Positions 43,904-54,425 of a stretch of 64,000 nucleotides of DNA are shown here, piece by piece (within the stretch, counting starts at the first letter, position 1; every line of letters begins with the position of its first letter). The stretch spans positions 51,888,443 to 51,952,442 of the forward strand of contig CP136068.1 of NCBI GenBank assembly GCA_032622095.1. Direction: 5' to 3'. The stretch is from Siphonodentalium dalli. Lineage: Eukaryota; Mollusca; Scaphopoda; Gadilida; Siphonodentaliidae. The notes under the pieces are model-generated. The model was given only the letters and a program-made list of their open reading frames with translations, did not search any database and was not told the DNA's origin. The position numbers were made by a program, and so were the translations under genes.

Positions 43904-45977
43904 CAAGATATGTTACCACGAAAAGAGTGGTCGAAATCAAGTTGATATTTGCACCGCAAAAACTGAACACACCACAATGATATCCGCACACTATCATTGT
44001 TCACTTTGATATACAGTAAAGAATGTAGTTCAGACAAAGCACAATATGACAGTCACATATGTCCATGAAGACTAGTGTTACGATTGCAAGATACGTTACC
44101 TATGTTCAACATCTCTCCACGTGCAAGCGGCCATATCTTGAATGTTTGTAACTTTCAGTGAATGGGTGTGATTGTCCTGAATAATTATACCCGATAATTA
44201 ACAATTGAGTGTCCTGCCTAATCGCCATACTGCCAAAAATGAATTACGACAGCAAGATACGCTACAACAAGATATGTTACCGTCATTTTCCGATTTTGGC
44301 TGAATGTCCACAAAACAGCCATCGGCAGTTTCTGTGAATACGTTTGGACACTGATCGCAGTTACCCAAAGTCAAACCATATATATCAGCTGACATTTATT
44401 AACAGAAGATAATTTTATATTTAATGTTAGTCCATGCATTAATTGGCTTTGCTCTTAGAAAAACCAGCGAACGAAACTTTTACGAAAGCCAATCACAATT
44501 TGCAAAGTATTTGATTTCACAAATTCACTCTTCCCGACGTGCATGGCCACGGTAAATGAAAACCAAACAAACAGGAATCAATATCCAACTTGTTATAAGG
44601 TACATGTATCTAAATTTAATAAAGATACCAGTACTCAATTCAATTCAATCTGGACAAAACTTGGGGAATAACAGTATAGGCCCTGTAATAATTGCATGGT
44701 ACCGGTAACCGTAAAATATAATACATATGTTAACTTCAGTGTAACTGTAGGCTACATATAATATATTAATATAGCACACGTATGTAGCTGAAGGATCTAA
44801 TGACTCGCACGTATTGTCTATCGTGTGAAATATTACAGACTCGCACATGTCATTGAATGCAGGCGTTCTACGCTATACTAGTATATTGCCAAATTCCCAG
44901 TACATTGGACACATAAGTTCGTTTATAATATATAAAGCGAACGTACATGTATGTACCCACTGTACTGGGAATTTAAGTTATACATATATATAGTATAAAT
45001 CATGTGGCCCCTATATCATGTTTGCGGTGCAGATGCTCAAAGCGATGCATTTATTAATGACAGCAACGGGCCCCAGTGTTTGAAGTAAGCTATATAGTCC
45101 CCGGGTGAAAACAATTTTCTGCTCCATACACATGGTATGACCCTCAGTACCAAATGGTGAGACCCTGTATGTGAGCAATACATTTTAAGTGAGGACTCCC
45201 ACCTTGAGTCATAGTCATATGTCCAGACCCGTTCCTCCGCCAATAATCAATGCATCGCGAACGAAGAGAACAGGTCAGTTTTCCATGGGTTTACTCCGAA
45301 TTGTTAAGGTAATTTTCGGACAATTTTATACAGGCATAATTATGTTATATCTATTTGGGTAAGATGACATCCTGTACAGACCTAACTTGATCGGCATAGT
45401 GAACAAGATACGTTGCCATGCAAGTTAATTGAACAATTTAACTTATTAAGGCATGCAGCTGACATGTTGAACGACAAACATCAATATAAACCAAATACGA
45501 GTTTTAGTTGGGTTGACATATTAGTCGGAACATTGAACTTTGAGTTGACCCGATCTGCTATAACTTGCTGCAAGATACGTTACCTTCCATGCATGTCTAT
45601 ATGTTGATAATATCAGTGAAGCATTATGAATCATGCCCAGAAAATTTCGAATTTAAGAATAGAAATAGTGTGGCCATACACGAAGATTAGCTTGTTGAAT
45701 GCGTTTGCCGTATACAGATTTTTCACTTGATGATAGCGGATTATTCAGGATATAACCTCTACTGAAACCTTATGTGGCTCCTAATGGAGGTTTCCATGCT
45801 ATATACTGACTAAATTCCATGATTTCTGGATTTATACTGTATCTATCAAATATGTGTTAATCATAATGACACGCCAGTTACCGAAAAAACTTATGAGTGG
45901 ACTATCACTGTATCAGACAGTTCAGTTTTTTCCGATAACTGCATGAGACTAATATAGTTCGTTGGTAACGTATCTTG
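43904..45977. repeat. Seven copies of a 14-bp CAAGATACGTTACC motif
   Basis: Matches to CAAGATAYGTTACC lie at 43,904, 44,087, 44,253 (weaker), 44,268, 45,404 (one change), 45,571 and, inverted, 45,964. Several neighbours are 165-183 bp apart. The sequence around them is not visibly repeated. When translated in one frame the motif reads Q-D-T-L-P or Q-D-M-L-P. Confidence 0.75.
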
Positions 45978-46065
45978 TTTCTCATTGACGTGGAATTTAT
46001 ATTCATGCAATTCAAGTATCCAGTTCGCATATAAATATGACCAAACAAATTGCCCCAGTTATGCG

Positions 46066-46395
46066 GTCCTACTAAACAACGAACACAAACGAACATAAAC
46101 GAATACAGGTCCAAAAAGCGGAATAGAAGGGTGAAATTTGGTTTGTGGGTGCGTGTGGGTCCACTCTATGTGTATGTGGTGTTATTTCCAACTTTGATCA
46201 CTTATTTTTTGAGTTATTAGCATTATTTGAATACAAAGCTAATAAACAACGAACACAAACGAACATAAGATTAGCCGTATTGCAAAGGTGTTAATTAACT
46301 ACGGCTTACTCTTTGCACATCTGTGAGTTGTTTTTACTGCAAGGTGAATTTCAGTCACTGATGGCAATAAAACACGGGAAACATCAGAGGTCGGC
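46066..46395 (+). repeat. Inverted repeat, left arm
   Basis: About 330 bp, inverted relative to 49,674-50,290. Includes two direct copies of AACAACGAACACAAACGAAC (46,076 and 46,244), 'GGTCCAAAAAGCGGAATAGA', 'TAACTACGGCTTACTC' and 'GGCAATAAAACACGGGAAAC'. High similarity to the right arm, which additionally carries a 274-bp MITE. Confidence 0.9.
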
Positions 46396-47271
46396 GTTTT
46401 AATGCATATCTAACAAAACATTTGAGTTGCTCTTTTTATCGAGCTTATATATCATCGTGTGAGAATCAGATGGTTCTATCCAACATTTATCATTTTGTTA
46501 GGAAATCTATGTCAAAATTTCGAGACATAAATCGTTTTCAGTGTGTGTCGTCATGTTTTAAAATGTTAAAGCTAACTAAAATATTATTATATCCGAAGTC
46601 TCAGTTCTAGAAACTCGCCAGTTTTATAATAAAAGACAAAAATGTGTTTAGAGATAGAACCCTTTTGCTTACGAAACCATCGTCTCGCTTCCGGATCAGA
46701 GTGCACATGGAGATAGAACTCTCTAGCCTGAATTTTTCCTCCAATTTATGTAGGCCTATGTGATTAAATTCGACAGCAGTTAATCAAGAAATATGTTGTA
46801 TTTTCTCTCGCGGTTTGTGAGGGGATTCTGTTAGAGTATATGAGCGAGTGGTCACTATTCTTTGCCATTTTGGGAAACGAATGGTTGTCTCTTTCAATTT
46901 AATGGGTAAGAATGCATATATAGGCCTGAAAATGGCATGACGCGCAGAATCACTTCTCACATTTTCCAGGTTCACAAGCATTCACACACCATGGAAATGA
47001 ACGAAACAATAATTGATTTCTTATATTTACATATCAGAATGTTAACGAGGCAATAATGTGACATAAGTACTAGTATGCCACAGAAATATCAAGGATGGTG
47101 CCATTTTCGTTCAGTTGGTCTATTTGGCTCAAATGGGGAGTGTATTATCGACTAAAGCATGTCAACGATATCATAACCGTCTAATTAAATAGTTAGGTTA
47201 ATGTGTAAGTAGATCCGTTGTCTGTCCTTGACGATGTGTGTGATTCTCATAGTTCTAACGCATGCCCAGGT
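46396..47271 (+). other. No gene recognised
   Basis: AT-rich spacer between the inverted-repeat arm and the 1.85-kb element. Frames at 46,422 (plus) and 46,784 (minus) show no domain. Confidence 0.4.
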
Positions 47272-48062
47272 CAATCAAGTGGGAGCGGGTCGATTCGGTC
47301 CAGGGCTCTTTCGGTCTTCGACTTTTCGGTCCAGGGCTCTTTCGGCCGGGCTTGTTCGGCCGGGCTTGTTCGGCCCCTATTCAATTCGGGTAATTAGGTA
47401 GTGTGGGTGTTAATTGGACGGCATGTTAATTGCCTTTGATTTGGGACCGGTCTTTTGATGACAATGGAGATTTATGTTTGCAATTAACGTTTTATTCGCA
47501 ACAATAGTAATGGGTATACACACATAGTAATTAACACTGCAACAAATTCGAACAATAACGTGAATATATGATGAAAGATATGAACATTTATTGATTAAAA
47601 ACAAGTTAAAACAGTAAATATATACAGTTTACATGATAAAACATCTGGTTATTTAATGATTAAAAACAAGATAACACATGGAAAAATCAGTCAATACATT
47701 ATTTATTTATAAATATTAAAACATTGCGTAGGTCTTCTTCTTTCTTCTTCTTCTTTGCGTAGGTCTTCTTCTTTATTCTTCTTCTTTATTTCTTGGATTG
47801 GCCATTCTTGTAGATCGCGTTCACATCCTTCAGGAATTCGGTTGTCTTGGTGTAAACAATATTTATTCTAGCTCTCACATACATGTATACATAATAATTA
47901 CATAATAATAAGTGCAATTTTTAGTATTCTTGGTTTTGGTGAGTTTTTCTATTGTGAGATATGGAGGATCTGACAACAAGCTAAATGCTTTTATAAAGCC
48001 ATCTCCTCAGTGTGTTACTTCTGAATCAGAAGTTATTTCATTTTCAAGGAGTTTTTCCTTTT

Positions 48063-48525
48063 TTATCTTGTCCAAACAATTCTGGCAGCTTCATATTGTA
48101 ATTCTTCTAATAATCTTGAATCTTCAGCTGAGCAATTGTCCCAAACAGGGCTAGCATATTCTAATAGGGGTCGAATGAACGCAGTATATATCCTTTCAAG
48201 TGCTCTCCTGTTCAGTTGAAATTTATGTTTTCTAAGGATACCCACTCTTTTCCATGCCCGGGAAAGTATGTCCTCGATATGATTACTCCACTCCCCATGA
48301 TCAATAAATGTCAATCCCAAGTGTTTGTGTATTTTTACTTCTTGGATTGTCACTCCAGATAGATTAAGAGTTGGATGGTAAGTCTCATTCTTTTTACGGG
48401 AAATCAACATAGTCTCTGTTTTTTGAGGGTTGAAAGTAACCAACCATTTGTTTGCCCAATCTTAGATTTTGTTCATATCCTCATTTAATAAGTTTGCAGC
48501 TAGAACTGGGTCTTCCAAGCTGTGA
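48063..48525 (-). pseudogene. LINE reverse transcriptase C-terminal fragment
   Basis: On the minus strand, beginning near 48,520, the translation gives D-P-V-L-A-A-N-L-L-N-E-D-M-N-K-I, a stop codon at about 48,461, then DWANKWLVTFNPQKTETMLI. Further on come HKHLGLTFIDHGEWSNHI, then RRALERIYTAFIRPLLEYAS and PVWDNCSAEDSRLLEELQ. This is the thumb-side end of a jockey/CR1-like non-LTR reverse transcriptase (K-H-L-G and Y-x-x-F-I-R-P-x-L-E-Y motifs). The YADD catalytic part is missing. It ends after A-A-R-I-V-W-T-R with a stop where the family normally continues. A truncated, dead copy inside the 1.85-kb element. Confidence 0.9.
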
Positions 48526-48532
48526 AGAAGAC

Positions 48533-48655
48533 GAAATTTCATTAAGGTTGTTTGTACTTTTGTAGTTCAATAAAAATATGGTGAAGAAGACGAAATTTCA
48601 TTAAATTTGTTTGTACTTTTGTAGTTCAATAAAAATATGGTGAAGAAGAAGAAAT
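48533..48655 (+). repeat. 61-bp tandem repeat, about two copies
   Basis: The unit 'GTGAAGAAGACGAAATTTCA' plus 'TTAANNTTGTTTGTACTTTT' plus 'GTAGTTCAATAAAAATATG' occurs twice, with the start of a third. It abuts the 5' edge of the LINE fragment. Confidence 0.9.
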
Positions 48656-49140
48656 TTTTGGTTTATATAATGTGATAATAATACTCTTGTGATTGCATGA
48701 ACAAGTCTCAACTCACCAACTGAGTGATTCTCAACTCAGATCAATCACCATTTTATCTTGTCCAAACAAACATGCCAGAAGCCGTCCTGAGTGTAAAAAG
48801 GTAGATACAATCTATATAGTAACATATATCTACAACTTTATTATCATCTTTCTCACAGACAAATCGCAGGTAAGAATATTAAATCAAATCATAAGATCAA
48901 TATATATAATATAAACTAGAGCAATGCTACCCTTTTATACACTTTAATCAAAATATTAAACGCTTTATTATAATAATAAAATAACATACAAAAGAAAAAT
49001 ATATATAAACATCCAAATATCCTACTGATAAAAACATTTTTAGGTGAGACTGTTCGGCCCAAACCATGGGCCGAACAAGCCCGGCCGAACAAGCCCAGCC
49101 GAAACAGCCCTGGACCGAATCGACCCCGACCCAATCAAGT

Positions 49141-49673
49141 TACATACACTTAACGAAGAGCGGACGCGAAACAAAAGGGGAGCAAACTTAATAAAAGCCC
49201 TTGGGCTTGTTGTTTAATCCCCTTTCCAATCAATCGATTATTATATTATTCTGTCTTACTGTAAAATGTTTGTCAAATGTTTGAATAACAATGTTTCAAA
49301 ATGTTTAAAACAACAGCGCTTCCGCATTGAAATAGGAAAAACAGACACAAGTCTGGCGAATTGTCATGTCCATTATAAAACACAACAACCGATCAAACTA
49401 CATAAAATTTGTTCAACTTCATGTCGCTGCAATTCGATGTCTGAACTACGACGGGACTGACCTTACCTGTAGTAATCTTAAGATGGAAGTTGAACAAATT
49501 TGATGTGCAACTTTTTCGACTGATAAAAATAACGAACATAATATCCTCTATCGAGGAGAAGTGGAAAATCAAACGACGAAATTAAACTTAGAAAGAACCA
49601 TATGTATGTGTGGCTATGTGCGAAACAATAGTTCGTACTTCGGATCACATTCATACCTGAATTCATACATACC
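49141..49673 (+). other. No gene recognised
   Basis: Spacer between the 1.85-kb element and the right inverted-repeat arm. The frames at 49,266 and 49,478 (minus) show no domain. Confidence 0.4.
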
Positions 49674-50290
49674 GCCGACCTCTGATGTTTCCCGTGTTTT
49701 TATTGCCATCAGTGACAAAACTGACTATCACCTTGCAGTAAAAATAACGGCAATCTCACACGATTTCCCCGTCAAGAACATTTTGGGCTGAAGTTTGTTA
49801 GATAGTGCCGCTCACCTCCCCCAAGCCCACCCACCCTACAGGTGATTTTTCCTATAGTGTTTTTGAAATGTGTCTCTTTGTGGTGTCATTCTTTTGGTAT
49901 GCCCGTTATTTAGTAAAGGTGATTTTTTACTAAATAACGGGTATGTTAGAGTTACATTTCTTTGAAAAACTGAAAACATTGGGCGAAAAAATTTCTCGAC
50001 GGGGAAGTCGTATGATATTGCCAAAATAACTCACAGATGTGCAATTAACAAGGAGACAGAGTAAGCCGTAGTTAATTAACACCTTTGCAGTATGGCTATC
50101 TTATGTTCGTTGTTTAGTAGTTTTGTATTAAAATAATGCTAATAACTCAAAAAATAAGTGATCAAAGTTGGAAACAACACCACATACACATAGAGTGGAC
50201 CCACAGGGCCACACGCACACAAACCAAATTTCACCCTTCTATTCCGCTTTTTGGACCTGTGTTCGTTTATGTTCGTTGTTTAGTAGGACC
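49674..50290 (-). repeat. Inverted repeat, right arm (contains a MITE)
   Basis: Reverse complement of 46,066-46,395, plus one 274-bp insertion at 49,749-50,022. The arms are 3.3 kb apart and enclose the 1.85-kb element. Confidence 0.9.
49749..50022. mobile_element. MITE with 8-bp target duplication (274 bp)
   Basis: Flanked by AAAATAAC at 49,741-49,748 and 50,023-50,030. The opposite arm of the inverted repeat reads through without it (mirror of GAGTTGTTTTTACTGC). Ends GGCAATCTCACACGATTTCC and mirrored GGCAATATCATACGACTTCC, about 32 bp in all. A 16-bp perfect hairpin CCCGTTATTTAGTAAA/TTTACTAAATAACGGG lies at about 49,902-49,942. Confidence 0.85.
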
Positions 50291-50291
50291 C

Positions 50292-50615
50292 CAGTTATGT
50301 TCCGATATCCTGTGCCGTGGATACTCACTAGACACTACTCCGCTTTCTGGTGAAATTAATTTTAGCGCGATCTGTAAGAATTTGTTTTTGGCGAGTATGG
50401 TCAGCCCTATTTTGCACTTTTCTGGAGAATGGCCCTACACTACAGGCTACAGACATACAGTGATTACTGGAATTAGCAATCCCATCCCCAATGACAATTT
50501 TGAATGTGTATGCATAATCGATAATGATATTCAGGCTTCACTTCTTCACATTTACAAACTAACAGTAACAAACTTACAAAGACAAGAGTTCACAATAAAA
50601 ATTTATCTCGTATGA
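50292..50615 (+). other. Coding-like open segment, unidentified
   Basis: Open from the edge of the inverted repeat to TGA at 50,613. About 105 codons with normal composition (for example SDILCRGYSLDTTPLSGEIN, then HTVITGISNPIPNDNFECV, ending QRQEFTIKIYLV). No recognised family. The upstream part of the longer frame (50,136-50,291) is repeat sequence. Possibly a relic of the same element as the 43.4-kb segment. Confidence 0.3.
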
Positions 50616-50885
50616 ATCTCTTAGTTTTACCAAATGTGCCAGAAAGACGCTCACGTGGGTTTAGTAAGAAAATAGAATAGACCAAGTCGAACTTAAATGA
50701 TCGGAAGTTTCAAGGTCAGACTCGACATTCACACTCGCCGACTCGGGGAAGTTGGGTTATTATTCCCGTTACTCATTACTACATTAGTAATAGTTGGAAC
50801 AATATACCGAGTCACTTGAGAGGTTAAATGAAGCAATGTTGGGTGTGGGGGGAAACGCGTATATTCGTGATGGTGTGTGTCTTAC

Positions 50886-50949
50886 TTAGAGCTAGATCTG
50901 TGCTTTTACCAGCCAACTTGACAAGCTTGTTGCCTGCTGCACTCGCCAT
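50886..50949 (-). CDS. ATP5MG: ATP synthase subunit g, exon 1 (start codon)
   Basis: Minus-strand ATG at 50,949-50,947. It encodes M-A-S-A-A-G-N-K-L-V-K-L-A-G-K-S-T-D-L-A-L and then one base, with donor CTAA|GTAAGA. The single base pairs with the two first bases of exon 2 to give Arg. The N-terminus aligns with MAQFVRNLVEKTPALVNAAV of human ATP5MG by length and pattern. The three exons give 123 residues against 103 in human, mainly because of the C-terminal extension. Subunit g sits in the membrane part of mitochondrial complex V and helps dimerise it. An upstream in-frame ATG at 51,030 has no stop before it, but the MASAAG start fits family length. Confidence 0.93.
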
Positions 50950-50967
50950 GTTGTTTGTAGGCTGAAA

Positions 50968-50979
50968 TGCGCATGCGCC
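50968..50979 (-). promoter_or_regulatory. NRF-1-type site at the ATP5MG promoter
   Basis: TGCGCATGCGCC contains the perfect palindrome GCGCATGCGC (50,969-50,978), the consensus of nuclear respiratory factor 1. It begins 19 bp upstream of the start codon in an otherwise CpG-poor region. NRF-1 is known in animals to drive nuclear genes for oxidative phosphorylation, which fits the gene. Binding here is inferred. Confidence 0.65.
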
Positions 50980-51030
50980 AAACCAGGAACTGGAATATGG
51001 AAAAAGTATGGAACGCCTTTTTGACAACAT

Positions 51031-52160
51031 CTGCTGTTGTGCAAAACAGTTGACTTATAAGTTATATCTCTATTGATATTTAAATGAGAGTAACTATAAT
51101 CTTGGGATACAAAAATAATGTTGTAGATGACCATAGTAAATTTTTTTTTTACAACTTTATTAGATCAATCAACAGTTAGAGTTCAATACTACCAACTTTG
51201 GGAGGCCAAATTCACATTTATTAATAATTGTAATGACAATAGTAATGAAGCAGATCTCAATTGTGCTGAAGCGCAATCAATTGCACTAAAGTGCAATCAA
51301 TTGCGCTGAAACACAATTAAATTGCACTGTAATGACATTCATTGCACTGAAACGAACTCAAGTTGCCATTGGGCTAAAGCGAATTTCAATTATACTGAAG
51401 CATCTGATCGTGCCTCAGCGCAATAAAAACATATTTACCTACATATTAGTAACTATTTCGTTAGGCTGACTAACAACTGTAATTGTGAATACTGCATGTG
51501 CTTCTTCTACTGTGATAGACACTTCTGATATACCAGAAACTGATTGGTGCTTCAATAGAAGATCACATCATATCATACCTGTTCCCACAACGGAGGAAAC
51601 TAACTACATTGTTAACCAACCAACCAATGGCAAAGCCCTCTGAGACTAGTGAATAGCATACCGGTGCCGATAGTTTGGTCTTAGTCCAAAATAGCTTACT
51701 AGTCATTTGGCAGGGGTGTGAGATATTTAAATAATAATTGTGCATCAGCACAATTAAAGTGTGCTTTGCAGCAATAGTACCCTTAAAATAAATCACTGAG
51801 AAAATTCAAAAGTGTTGCTGATGAGATCAGGTTACTACATTCACAGATGTTCGTTGTTTTAGACCAGGAATTACCAACCAACCCCATTTGAACAGATCTG
51901 AATCTTTTTGATGACTACATGTTTCAACAAGTCTTAATCCAATCACCCAAAAAGGACTGATGTTTCAGAAAAGAGGATAGTATAGAAGATTCCCACTGGC
52001 GTCCGGTTTCACATAACATATCAAGTTACTACCATCTAGCCATGTAGAACCAGGGTTAAAACTCGATTAGGTCTTAATTAGTAATTCAAAATTGGAAAAC
52101 AGACATGGTCATTCTCAGTCTCGTTGAAACTAGATGAAGGTTTCATTACAATCAACATCT
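51031..52160 (+). other. No gene recognised upstream of ATP5MG
   Basis: AT-rich. At about 51,255-51,350 an imperfect series of 'CAATTGCGCTGAA'-like 18-20 bp units (CAATTG alternating with CACTAAAG/GCTGAAAC) forms a degenerate short tandem. Nothing else was recognised. Confidence 0.45.
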
Positions 52161-52168
52161 AGGAAAAG

Positions 52169-53532
52169 TAGTCCAAGTCTTCTTGTACTAAAACCAGCTA
52201 AGATATTGGGATGGCGATGCTGGCGTTTAGTCCAAGACCGCCCTATATGCTCGCTTATGACACGGCTTAAGCGTTAGTGACCCGCTCAAATAAAACCACA
52301 ATTATATGAAATAAAATATCACAATTGCGACAATAAACGGATATTTTCCGCAGAAGACATGCTATTTTATCTGAAACCCACATCAGTTGTGAATTTAAAA
52401 CGGTAATTTAATGCGAAAAGAGACATTTACCTCAATGTTTACAATTTTTTAAAAGTATGCGAACTCGGTTGACCTCGCGAACTGTGTTCGGCATTTTCCG
52501 TTGAAAATATTCCGTAGATTTTGGACAACAACGCAAATTACGAAGAATTCTCCATTGTAATCGTAATTATGTGTGTCAATAAATAAAATAATAAATAGAT
52601 TAATTAAACATTGAAGATATAAATGTAATACATTCAATAAATTACGGGGAATTACAACCCTCTCAAAGTTTAAAACAGTGTAAACACAACGAGTATTAGA
52701 ATAAATAATATGGTGCTACATTTCCCACATTTGGTGGACTTCGGCGAAATTAAGATATATACTAAGCGAACAGAGCAATATACTGCTCTTGTTAAGCACA
52801 CAAAAAATCAAACAAAATTTGTATAAATTTTTAACCTTAAGTTTGAAAAGTCCCACTAAAACGGACGAACTATATTTCGAAACTGTGTGATTCGGTTCTC
52901 CGATTATTTTATCAACACGAAAGTCAAAATGCACATGGATGAAAATCACACGGATGGAAAGTCAGACACAAGAGTTCTAATTTGCTCCAATTTTGACAAG
53001 TTGCTTGCGAAAATTGTCAACAAAACTACCGTTCTGATCCTCCATTATGTCATTAAGTTTTTAGTGCGGGAATTGTTCTGAAAGCACATAGAAAACTGGA
53101 CTTTCGGGCGATCGGTTTTCGACATTTTTGTTCGGAAAACCCGCGCTATATATAGAAACGGAAAGTAGAATTCCCAGAACAGACAGCGGATTATGCCGAA
53201 CTTATTCGGACCACTTCGGCTTTCGGTTAAAACGTAACAAACAGAGAAACAAATCGATGTTTATGGCAATTAACCGGAATATTCTATGTGTAATTTAACA
53301 TTAAAGTTAGATTATTATACACCATTGTGACCATAAGATGTAAGCCTTTCCGATGTATATAGCATCATGTATTGATTTGCTAGGTAAATCGAGTAAAATA
53401 CACCACAGATTCCCGCCACAGATCGTGGGCGTAAGTCGTGTGGTAGGATTGGTATGCAAGCGGGCTTGGACTAAACGCCAGCATCGCCATCCCAATATCT
53501 TAGCTGGTTTTAGTACAAGAAGACTTGGACTA
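52169..53532. mobile_element. Element with perfect 68-bp inverted repeats (1,364 bp)
   Basis: The terminal repeats 52,169-52,236 and 53,465-53,532 are identical over 68 bases. They begin TAGTCCAAGTCTTCTTG and contain a second TTTAGTCCAAG at the inner end. Flanks AGGAAAAG at 52,161-52,168 and 53,533-53,540 form an exact 8-bp target duplication. The interior has no transposase; frames at 52,887 and 53,353 show no domain, and the latter runs through the right repeat. Duplication length allows hAT, MULE, Merlin or P-type. Identical ends imply a recent insertion. Confidence 0.9.
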
Positions 53533-53540
53533 AGGAAAAG

Positions 53541-54080
53541 TGACCACTCTCATAAACATGTGCATGTTTATATGACTTCAGCAGCATGCAAAGATCTATG
53601 GGTGGATCACAGTTATAAATTTTAACTTATTTGAACATGTGAATATTAATTATTTTTTACAAAATGGGGATTCCCCCTTCATTCATGACATCAGTTAGAG
53701 TTCCAGTGTCATCAGACGTAGTCTGGATATTTCTCAGACTTGCATTCTCATTGTTACTGTTCAGATAATATACAACATCAAAGAAACAGCAGGCAACACA
53801 TTCTGCAAATACAATTGGGATTATATCTAGGACTTACACTAACCCTAGGAAATGAGCCATCATGAAGATAAGAAATTCAAGGTGTGAAGAAACTAACTGT
53901 AGCTTATGCCCCATACGCATGAGCATTTGGTTTTGGTCAATGACTGAATCATATCATGGCATACGCAGAAAATTTACTGTTATTGGTATTTAGACCAAAA
54001 AAATAGTGCATCTTATTTGTGTGTATCCAGAACATTTTACCTGCTCTTTCATATGCTGGTTTTGTGGCTTTCATCAACAA
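53541..54080 (+). other. No gene recognised
   Basis: AT-rich spacer without coding signal or known repeat. Confidence 0.4.
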
Positions 54081-54082
54081 GA

Positions 54083-54425
54083 GAGTCAATGACTGTGGAG
54101 ACGCTCAACAGACTGTAAAGACTGAGACTCGGAAGACCATAAGAGTTAATACTTGTTAAATTCACTTAAAAACAAGTAGTCCTAAAGAGGGACGTAGCCT
54201 AGAGGGTCTCCGTTGTCAGTGGGGTGTCCACATTGAAATATGGTCCAGAACTTCAGATCCCCCACCCCATATAGTCCATAGTCTGCTCCCTCCCAACTGA
54301 AGAAAACACACTCCCAAGTTCGTAAAATTCCTTTGCACACTGTTGCACATGTTGGAATTTTACAACTGATACCTCAAGCTTTCCTACCTGTGGCAAAGTT
54401 ACAACCTGACATGCCCCCCTTTTTT
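54083..54425 (+). repeat. 'GACAGTCAATGACTGTC' repeat family
   Basis: Opens AGAGTCAATGACTGTGG. Then 'GACTGTAAAGACTGAGACTC', 'AGAGGGTCTCCGTTG', 'GGGGTGTCCACATTGAA' and 'CCAAGTTCGTAAAATTCC' follow in the same order as 26,975-27,310. About 340 bp. Confidence 0.75.

Larger units (their letters stand above)
47281..49131. mobile_element. Element with 9-bp target duplication and TTCGGCC-rich ends (1,851 bp)
   Basis: CAATCAAGT occurs at 47,272-47,280 and 49,132-49,140, directly outside inverted ends that share GGTCGATTCGGTCCAGGGC and then repeated 'GGGCTTGTTCGGCC' boxes. Nine-bp duplications are typical of Mutator-like elements. No MULE transposase is visible. The interior contains a LINE reverse-transcriptase fragment and a 61-bp tandem, so it is non-autonomous or has captured other repeats. 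Confidence 0.85.
38724..50885 (-). other. ATP5MG intron 1 (12.2 kb)
   Basis: From GTAAGAC after exon 1 to CTCTTTCAG before exon 2. It holds a tRNA-derived SINE, a hAT-like element with a nested repeat, a long inverted repeat, a 1.85-kb element with a LINE fragment, and two unidentified open segments. Stretches with nothing recognised: 38,740-39,200, 42,140-43,400 (apart from a G11 run at 43,330) and 44,300-45,380. Confidence 0.85.

Noticed and set aside
53353-53625. 90-codon plus-strand frame
   Set aside because: Spans the right terminal inverted repeat of the 52,169-53,532 element and its flank.
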